From: Cyanobacteria bacterium HKST-UBA02
GTDB lineage: Bacteria; Cyanobacteriota; Vampirovibrionia; Obscuribacterales; Obscuribacteraceae
Reading direction: 5' to 3'
DNA: 7,123 nt
Assembly (NCBI GenBank): GCA_020431945.1
Contig: JAGQHH010000314.1
Span: 1 to 7,123 of the forward strand
Positions 1-4,853 of this stretch are shown here, piece after piece. Under the pieces are notes generated by a model. It had not been told where the DNA came from, did not search any database, and saw nothing but the letters and a program-made list of their open reading frames with translations. Position numbers and translations under genes: made by a program. Each line of letters starts with the position of its first letter. Position 1 is the first letter of the stretch.

Positions 1-2304
1 GTCTCTTACGTCCTCCTGATCCACACCCTGGAGAAGAGCAAACCACCTGAAAGCCCTCTGGAGGAGGCAGCGAGACTGGCCGCCGGGGCCCTCACCGATG
101 TGCACCTGCAACACTCGGGATTCGGCTTCGTCGGTCTTTGCGACACCTTGAAAGACGAGAACGCCTACGACCATGCAAGCAGACGAATCCGCTCGATCAA
201 TTCGGTGAAAGCCAACCTGAGGTCCTGTGCGATCCTTGCCGGTGATCTCGACCAGAAACCTCTCCTCGATCAAATCGAAAAGGACATTGTCGAGCTGGAA
301 GGTCTCGAAGCGAGACTGGTAAGCACTATCTGGAAATCCGTAGAAGCCGACAGCAGCCGCACCGGCATACATTACCGGGTGGAAGAGCTGCTCAAGCGCA
401 AGCTCTCCAGGCAGGGTCGCCTGCAAGAGGTGAAGATCGTGCTCGGCCGCTACGGAAAGACCTCGGGAGGTCCGACTCTGGTAACAGCGCCAGCAAGAGA
501 GAAAGGCGAAGCCTTCGTGCAGAACGGGTTTTACCGGGAGAATGTCGACATACCGACCCTGAGAGGGCACCATTTGCAGTTCCATCGACTGGGCACCGAA
601 ATTGACATCATCGAGCCCCGCAACTTTCGAAACATCGCCAATCAGATGGAACCATCGGCGGTGATGATCGAAGCGACCCTCGAGTCGAACGCCGGCAGCG
701 GTGCCACCAAGCGCTTCGTGCTGCGTGCCTGCGCCTCGATAGGCGCGCCCCAGCCGCCGCCGGTCTCCACCTGCCTGGCCATGCGTTTTCCTCACGGACT
801 CCCGAGACAGTTCGGCTCCACCAGAGACTTTCTGGATGATTCGATCTGGCTCGGGGAAGGACGCTGGCTCACCGCCGAGCATGGCTCGGTCCCCGGCAAC
901 GGCGAGCTGGAAGAGAGCCACCGCCTGGATGACATGCTGCCCAGCCAGGCCCTGGCAGTCGGAATCTATCACTGGCTCCGGGGCATCAGCACCCCGGTGG
1001 ATCCGGACAAAGCCCTGGATTTTCTATCGACTAAATTCGAGATGGATCGTCTCGAGAAAAGCGGTCGGGGTCTCGACACGAACAGCTGTCTGGTAAAAGA
1101 CACCGGAGCCAGGGAAAGAGCACTCTCCCGCGGCTTCGAAGCAGGAAGCTCGGGGCAGAAGGCTCTCAAGCAGGTTTTCGAGTACCAGGGAACCCTCACC
1201 GAGTATCCGGCCTCCGCCTTCCCCATCGCTGTCAGCGCCCAGGGAGAGGCACGGATCGCCGGTAGAAGCCGCTATGACGCCGGCCTGATCGCCGACTATC
1301 AAGACGCTCTCTATAACACGAATCTCGCCGCCCTCGACACCATGGCCACAACCAGAGCCTTTATACGCCGGGCTGATGTCGAGATCAGCCTGATTGCCCG
1401 GCGCGCCGACTCCGAGAAGAACAGGCTCGCCTCTATCGAACGCCACCATATGGAAGGCAAAACAGCAGAGCAAGCCCGCCGCCGCCTGGCCACGATGATC
1501 GCCGTAGACACTACTCGCAAGGAGCTGCTCACCGCCGCCCGGAGCCGGGCGCGCACCGCCGGGCAGAATGCTTTCCGGGCCGCCTCCCGGTCTTACGAGC
1601 TCGCCGCCTCCACCTTCAGCCTCTGCCGGAACGGCCTGCACCGGATCATCTCCCCTTACCCGGCATTCCTTCTCGGTCGGGACCAGGTCTTCGTCCCGAT
1701 CTACCAGCCTCTTGCCGAGGCTCAGCTCCTTGCCGACACTCCGGAGAGAGCTTCTCCCTGGCTGCAGAACGGGCTGAGCATAAGCAAATCGATCAGGCAG
1801 GCATTCGCCCGCCCCGGCAAGGTCCGGACCGGTTCCGGGCCCCTGGACATGGTCCTGGCGGAGCATGGTGGAAACGACCTCATCAAACCTGCCACCATCA
1901 TTCTGGACGCCCTGGATTTCGAGTCAGGAGTGGCGCCATCGACCCATATAGCGACACTCTACCCCTTCGCCAACCAGCCGGTTCCGGAAGCTCAGGGATT
2001 CTTCTATGACAAGCGGGCTCTCTCCACCGGCCAAGATCCGAAAGTAGTCTGGTCGGTGGTCATGAGAGATTGCCAGGCCCGCCAGGACGGCAGTCAGCCG
2101 GGTCGGACCCTGGTCGGAAGCGACTGGCACTGGTGCGACAAGTTCAGCCCGCCCATCGGATCATGCCCGGAGCTGGCAGTGGAATTCCAGCTCCGCCGAC
2201 CCCTTCCGGAGCCACGCGGTCTGCCTTTCGATACTTTCATAAGGGACCCGGTCTATAAGAGACAGACACCGCTCATACCACCGCTACCGGCGCAGATGAT
2301 GTAG
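1..2304 (+). CDS. Large hypothetical protein, C-terminal 767 codons (5' end outside window)
   Basis: I do not recognise this protein. The frame is open from base 1, so the gene begins upstream. The first internal candidate, a GTG at 100, has no ribosome binding site and the coding sequence reads straight through it. It ends with TAG at 2302-2304. The first visible residues are hydrophobic (VSYVLLI) and could be the end of a membrane anchor or signal helix, followed by a helical segment with an LQHSGFGFVGLCD motif near codons 36-48. Codons about 430-550 are Ala/Arg/Glu-rich and probably form a long helix or coiled coil. The rest looks globular, with Trp/His/Cys-rich patches near the C-terminus (SDWHWCDKF) and a Pro-rich end (PLIPPLPAQMM). 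Nine cysteines are scattered with no CxxC pair, and no enzymatic motif stands out. An extracytoplasmic or envelope protein is a guess from the hydrophobic N-terminal edge. It converges on the phasin-like gene, separated by a terminator hairpin. That it is a real gene is well supported; its function is unknown. Confidence 0.85.
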   Translation, partial: VSYVLLIHTLEKSKPPESPLEEAARLAAGALTDVHLQHSGFGFVGLCDTLKDENAYDHASRRIRSINSVKANLRSCAILAGDLDQKPLLDQIEKDIVELEGLEARLVSTIWKSVEADSSRTGIHYRVEELLKRKLSRQGRLQEVKIVLGRYGKTSGGPTLVTAPAREKGEAFVQNGFYRENVDIPTLRGHHLQFHRLGTEIDIIEPRNFRNIANQMEPSAVMIEATLESNAGSGATKRFVLRACASIGAPQPPPVSTCLAMRFPHGLPRQFGSTRDFLDDSIWLGEGRWLTAEHGSVPGNGELEESHRLDDMLPSQALAVGIYHWLRGISTPVDPDKALDFLSTKFEMDRLEKSGRGLDTNSCLVKDTGARERALSRGFEAGSSGQKALKQVFEYQGTLTEYPASAFPIAVSAQGEARIAGRSRYDAGLIADYQDALYNTNLAALDTMATTRAFIRRADVEISLIARRADSEKNRLASIERHHMEGKTAEQARRRLATMIAVDTTRKELLTAARSRARTAGQNAFRAASRSYELAASTFSLCRNGLHRIISPYPAFLLGRDQVFVPIYQPLAEAQLLADTPERASPWLQNGLSISKSIRQAFARPGKVRTGSGPLDMVLAEHGGNDLIKPATIILDALDFESGVAPSTHIATLYPFANQPVPEAQGFFYDKRALSTGQDPKVVWSVVMRDCQARQDGSQPGRTLVGSDWHWCDKFSPPIGSCPELAVEFQLRRPLPEPRGLPFDTFIRDPVYKRQTPLIPPLPAQMM

Positions 2305-2330
2305 ACAGCACCAGAAACGGTATCAAGAGC

Positions 2331-2360
2331 AAAAAGCGCGCGCACCGCAGTGCGCGCGCT
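2331..2360 (-). terminator. Intrinsic (Rho-independent) terminator of the phasin-like gene
   Basis: A perfect 10-bp stem (AGCGCGCGCA at 2335-2344 paired with TGCGCGCGCT at 2351-2360) encloses a 6-nt loop. On the minus strand the stem is followed at once by TTTTT (A-run 2331-2335 on the plus strand) and then GCTCTT, the classical terminator layout. It begins 21 bp after the stop of the phasin-like gene. Read on the plus strand, the sequence after the stem (CTCTCAGGGC) has no U-tract. It should therefore act mainly on the leftward transcript, though the hairpin may also hinder or stabilise the end of the converging rightward transcript. Confidence 0.9.
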
Positions 2361-2381
2361 CTCAGGGCTTTCAGCCAGCGC

Positions 2382-2840
2382 CTAGTTTTGAGAAGCGCTG
2401 TCAGCTTCGGCTTTCGCTTTCTTCTTGGAGCGTTTTTTTCCGCCTTCGCTTTCTTCGCCAATCTCGGTCTCGTCGATGATCTCGGCAGAAGCGCAGCAAG
2501 GGGGCTCGATATTGAGATGTTGCTCAATATTCTCGATGCGCTCGATGAGAGTCTCGTACTCGCGACGCGAGATGAATCCGAGGTCCTTGGCAGCGCCCTG
2601 AACGCGGACGGTGACTTTCTCGGTCTTCTTGGAAGCTTCATCCTGCAGACCTTTGATGAACGATTGGGCATTGTCGGCTTTGACTTTGCCTTCTTTCTCG
2701 AGGTCTTCGATGAGATCCTGACCGACCTTGACGATGTCTTGCATGGCATCTTCGAGGGCCATCTTGACGCGCTCGAAATTGGACGTAGCGCCGACGCTGG
2801 TCAGCACTGCTTTTTTGATGAGAGTAGTTCTTTCGCTCAT
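2382..2840 (-). CDS. Phasin/PhaF-like small helical protein with acidic-basic tail (152 aa)
   Basis: This resembles the PhaF-type 'polyhydroxyalkanoate synthesis regulator phasin' family (COG3937-like): small, almost wholly helical proteins that coat PHA granules or associate with them. Residues 20-75 form an amphipathic helix rich in Asp, Glu and Lys. The family-typical pattern of a Gly-Lys-[VL] turn then a helix is seen at 51-70 (EGKVKADNAQSFI). The hallmark C-terminal helix is at 88-109 (LGFISRREYETLIERIENIE), where heptad spacing predicts a coiled coil for oligomerisation. It is followed by a vicinal Cys pair (115-116), an acidic stretch (120-132) and a Lys-rich tail (135-143, KKRSKKKAK). 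The tail is faintly like the basic, DNA-binding tail of Pseudomonas PhaF. The ATG at 2840 is chosen because GGAGA lies 6 nt upstream (2847-2851). A terminator follows the stop. No PHA synthase gene is visible, so a role in PHA storage is inference. It could be a general coiled-coil or stress protein. Confidence 0.8.
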   Translation of the reverse strand: MSERTTLIKKAVLTSVGATSNFERVKMALEDAMQDIVKVGQDLIEDLEKEGKVKADNAQSFIKGLQDEASKKTEKVTVRVQGAAKDLGFISRREYETLIERIENIEQHLNIEPPCCASAEIIDETEIGEESEGGKKRSKKKAKAEADSASQN

Positions 2841-2846
2841 GGTATT

Positions 2847-2851
2847 TCTCC
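2847..2851 (-). promoter_or_regulatory. Ribosome binding site of the phasin-like gene
   Basis: GGAGA on the minus strand, 6 nt upstream of the ATG at 2840-2838. It fixes the start of the 152-residue protein and supports the minus strand as coding here, against the overlapping plus-strand open frame. Confidence 0.75.
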
Positions 2852-2910
2852 AGTTGATCTACCGAATATATTTGCACATAGCCGCCGAATCGCCTCAGGA
2901 TATCAAGGTA

Positions 2911-2940
2911 ATCATAAAGATTCATCCGATTTCAAAGTAA
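2911..2940 (-). promoter_or_regulatory. Weak candidate promoter of the phasin-like gene
   Basis: On the minus strand a TATGAT (-10 like, 5 of 6 to TATAAT; plus-strand 2911-2916) lies about 70 bp upstream of the start codon. The matching -35 region with 18-bp spacing (TTACTT, plus-strand 2935-2940) is poor. That region falls within the inverted repeat at 2931-2946, so a bound regulator could control access. This is a by-eye prediction only. Confidence 0.3.
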
Positions 2941-2946
2941 TTTGAA
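2931..2946. repeat. Inverted repeat TTCAAA-N4-TTTGAA, possible operator
   Basis: A perfect 6-bp dyad (TTCAAA 2931-2936, spacer GTAA, TTTGAA 2941-2946) sits in the intergenic region between the divergent phasin-like and phosphatase-family genes. It is AT-rich in a GC-rich background and overlaps the weak -35 of the leftward promoter. Its size and place fit a dimeric repressor or activator site, but a 6-bp dyad can also arise by chance. Confidence 0.3.
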
Positions 2947-2969
2947 GTGAAAATGCCCCTGTCAAGCCG

Positions 2970-2998
2970 CTGAAAGTTTAGAGCCGGCCCGGTAAAAT
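2970..2998 (+). promoter_or_regulatory. Candidate sigma70-like promoter for the phosphatase-family gene and polA
   Basis: CTGAAA (2970-2975, 4 of 6 to TTGACA) and TAAAAT (2993-2998, 5 of 6 to TATAAT) are separated by 17 bp. Transcription would begin near 3005, giving a leader of about 43 nt before the TTG start at 3048. The -10 element overlaps an upstream in-frame ATG (2997), which argues that this ATG is not the translation start. This is the only promoter-like pair seen ahead of the two rightward genes. Confidence 0.45.
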
Positions 2999-3035
2999 GC
3001 TAATTTGCTCAGCGCCTTCCCCACACCGATCCAAT

Positions 3036-3040
3036 GGAGG
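3036..3040 (+). promoter_or_regulatory. Strong Shine-Dalgarno that selects the TTG start at 3048
   Basis: A perfect GGAGG core lies 7 nt before the in-frame TTG (3048-3050). The alternative in-frame ATG at 2997 is preceded by GCCGGCCCGGTAA, with no useful Shine-Dalgarno. This site decides the start of the phosphatase-family gene. Confidence 0.75.
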
Positions 3041-3047
3041 TGTTCTC

Positions 3048-4835
3048 TTGACAGCAGGTGTTCCAGCCAGATCAACAGCGGGTTTCCAACGTCACACCCG
3101 AGCCACCCGTCTCTTTGCTTCTCTCTTCCTGCTCACCATCTTCACCCTCAGTCAGGCGCTAGCCATGCCGGTGCTTGCTCAGGCCGACCAGTCAGCGCGT
3201 CCGACCCTGGTGATCATGATGGTGGCCGATCAGTTCTCATATAACTTTCTGACTCGCTACCAAGATAAGCTCACCAGCGGCGGGCTTCGTTATCTGGTGG
3301 AGCGAGGAGCAGAGTTCTCGAACTGCCGACTGGAGTGTGCGGTATCCGATGCTTCGGTAGGTCATTCGGTGATCGCCACCGGCGCCAATCCGTGGCATAC
3401 CGGCGTGATCGCCAACAAATGGTACGACAGGCGCAGCCGCTCCGAAGTCGGTCCCACCGAGGACAAGAATGCCTCCATGGTGGGAGCCAACGGTCCGGCA
3501 GGCAGCGTCAAGCTGATGGCCGGCACGACCATCGGCGACCAGCTCAAACTGGCCACCAATGGACGCTCCAAGGTCTTCAGCATGGCCGTGAGCGAGCCAG
3601 CCAGCCTCCTCCTGGCCGGACGCCTGGCCAGCAATGCTTTCTGGTTCGACACCCGGAGCGGCAATATGGTCTCCTCATCCCGTTACGGGACGACCCAGCC
3701 CGCCTGGGTCAAAGCCTTCAACGATCAGCATCCCGCCGACCGGTATATCGGCAAGCCCTGGCAGCGTCTCATGGCCGAGACCGAGTATGCAGCCTCCACC
3801 AGAGACGATTACCCCCGGGAACGCCCCCTGGAGAACGACGGGCGTGCTTTCCCCCACGTTATCAACCGGGGCAGCGGCGCTCAGGGCCAGGATTATTACG
3901 GCTCCTTCGCCATGACTCCCATGGCCAATCAACTCGTCTTCGATTTTGCCCGTGACGCTGTGGACAAAGAGCATCTGGGCACCCACACCACCCCGGATCT
4001 CCTGATTCTCGGTCTTTCCGCCGGTGAACAACTGACCCAGTATTTCGGTCCTTATTCCCAGGAAGTCGAAGATCTGGTGCTGCGCGTGGATCGCAGCATG
4101 GAAAGCTTTTTCCAGTTTCTCGACGAAAAGGTCGGACTCGATAAGTGCCTGCTTGTCTTCACCGCCAGCCACGGTGGTCCCGCCATTCCGGAATTCCTCT
4201 CCGAGCGGGGTCTCGACGCCGGTCGCATCGATCCGGCTGTGTTCACCCAGTTTCTCGATGCCAAGCTCGATAGCCGGGTGGGAGAAGAAAACTGGATCGA
4301 GTCTTTCAGTCCACCCAATCTCTATCTCAACCTGGATGCCATCGACAACCAGAAACTCAGGCAACCTGACGTGGAGACCCTGGTCAAGCAGCTCGCCCAG
4401 TCTGTACCGGGAGTCGGAGAAATAGTCACGGCCTACCAGCTCTTCACAAACCAGATCCCCAACGGACCTTTCGTGAACGCTGTCAGAAAGAGCTATGACT
4501 TCGGGCGCTCCGGAGAGCTTTTCGTGATTCCGAAATCCGGCTGGGTATTCACCAGCCAGACATCGGGCACCAGCTACGGCTCGCCCTACACCTACGACAC
4601 CCAGGTGCCTCTGATATTCTGCGGGCCCGGCGTCGCTCACGGGAATTTCATCGACCGGGTCTCCCCTTGCGACATTGCCGCCACCGTGGCAGCAATTCTC
4701 GGAGTCGAGATGCCGTCGCTCTGCGAGGGTCAGGGGCTGAACAGGCTCATGCTCCAGGAAGCCGGTCCTCCTCGCCCGAGGATGAAATCGGCACCGGCAG
4801 CGGTGCCGCAGCCGGACCAGAATCGTAAACGCTGA
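3048..4835 (+). CDS. Secreted PafA-like alkaline phosphatase family protein, probably catalytically inactive (595 aa)
   Basis: The fold matches the PafA/type I phosphodiesterase branch of the alkaline phosphatase superfamily, whose active members are periplasmic two-zinc phosphatases. Family landmarks, numbered from the TTG start, are VADQ (59-62), ATGANP after the nucleophile loop, ANKWYDR (122-128), AFWFD (197-201), FGPYSQEVED (333-342), ASHGG (373-377) and YGSPYTYDTQVPLIFCG (510-526). A signal peptide is visible: basic residues up to R21, a hydrophobic core at 22-38, and cleavage after ALA39 or AQA46. The protein should therefore be exported. Length is slightly above PafA (546 aa) because of a Pro/Lys/Arg-rich tail.

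Against PafA's known residues, the nucleophile T79 is Ala102, K162 is Ser182 and R164 is Pro184. Metal ligands D305, H309, D352 and H486 are Glu327, Gln331, Ser374 and Tyr510. Only D38 (Asp61), N100 (Asn123) and H353 (His375) remain. The frame is open and the non-catalytic motifs are well kept, so this looks like a maintained pseudoenzyme, not a decaying gene. An ATG at 2997 would add 17 residues but lacks a ribosome binding site. polA follows after 18 bp. Confidence 0.88.
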   Translation: MTAGVPARSTAGFQRHTRATRLFASLFLLTIFTLSQALAMPVLAQADQSARPTLVIMMVADQFSYNFLTRYQDKLTSGGLRYLVERGAEFSNCRLECAVSDASVGHSVIATGANPWHTGVIANKWYDRRSRSEVGPTEDKNASMVGANGPAGSVKLMAGTTIGDQLKLATNGRSKVFSMAVSEPASLLLAGRLASNAFWFDTRSGNMVSSSRYGTTQPAWVKAFNDQHPADRYIGKPWQRLMAETEYAASTRDDYPRERPLENDGRAFPHVINRGSGAQGQDYYGSFAMTPMANQLVFDFARDAVDKEHLGTHTTPDLLILGLSAGEQLTQYFGPYSQEVEDLVLRVDRSMESFFQFLDEKVGLDKCLLVFTASHGGPAIPEFLSERGLDAGRIDPAVFTQFLDAKLDSRVGEENWIESFSPPNLYLNLDAIDNQKLRQPDVETLVKQLAQSVPGVGEIVTAYQLFTNQIPNGPFVNAVRKSYDFGRSGELFVIPKSGWVFTSQTSGTSYGSPYTYDTQVPLIFCGPGVAHGNFIDRVSPCDIAATVAAILGVEMPSLCEGQGLNRLMLQEAGPPRPRMKSAPAAVPQPDQNRKR

Positions 4836-4840
4836 TCAAA

Positions 4841-4845
4841 AGAGG
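4841..4845 (+). promoter_or_regulatory. Ribosome binding site of polA
   Basis: AGAGG, 8 nt before the ATG at 4854, inside the 18-bp gap after the upstream stop codon. With no terminator or promoter in the gap, polA translation is initiated independently on what is probably a shared transcript. Confidence 0.65.
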
Positions 4846-4853
4846 TAAAGGCC

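Noticed and set aside
100..102. GTG at 100 as the start of the first gene
   Set aside because: The frame is open back to base 1 with protein-like sequence and there is no ribosome binding site before the GTG. The gene starts outside the window.
1024..1866. Minus-strand open frame of 280 codons with Gly-rich translation
   Set aside because: It is antisense to the long plus-strand gene. The low-complexity Gly/Glu/Val composition is typical of reverse-complemented GC-rich coding DNA.
2335..2360. Alternating CG hairpin as a regulatory RNA or mobile-element end
   Set aside because: The position just after a stop codon and the U-tract on the minus strand make a plain intrinsic terminator sufficient.
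2273..2749. Minus-strand frame of 158 codons, Lys/Arg/Ser-rich
   Set aside because: It is in another frame of the phasin-like gene, runs through the terminator hairpin into the end of the converging gene, and has a biased composition typical of a frame shadow.
2388..2945. Plus-strand open frame of 185 codons opposite the phasin-like gene
   Set aside because: It has no ribosome binding site and its translation is the Phe/Leu/Asp-rich mirror of a charged helical protein. The minus strand has a Shine-Dalgarno, family-like motifs and a matching terminator.
2997..2999. ATG at 2997 as start of the phosphatase-family gene
   Set aside because: It overlaps a likely -10 box and has no Shine-Dalgarno, whereas the TTG at 3048 has GGAGG at good spacing.
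3675..4640. Minus-strand open frame of 321 codons
   Set aside because: It is antisense to the phosphatase-family gene, whose motifs are unambiguous. No independent support.
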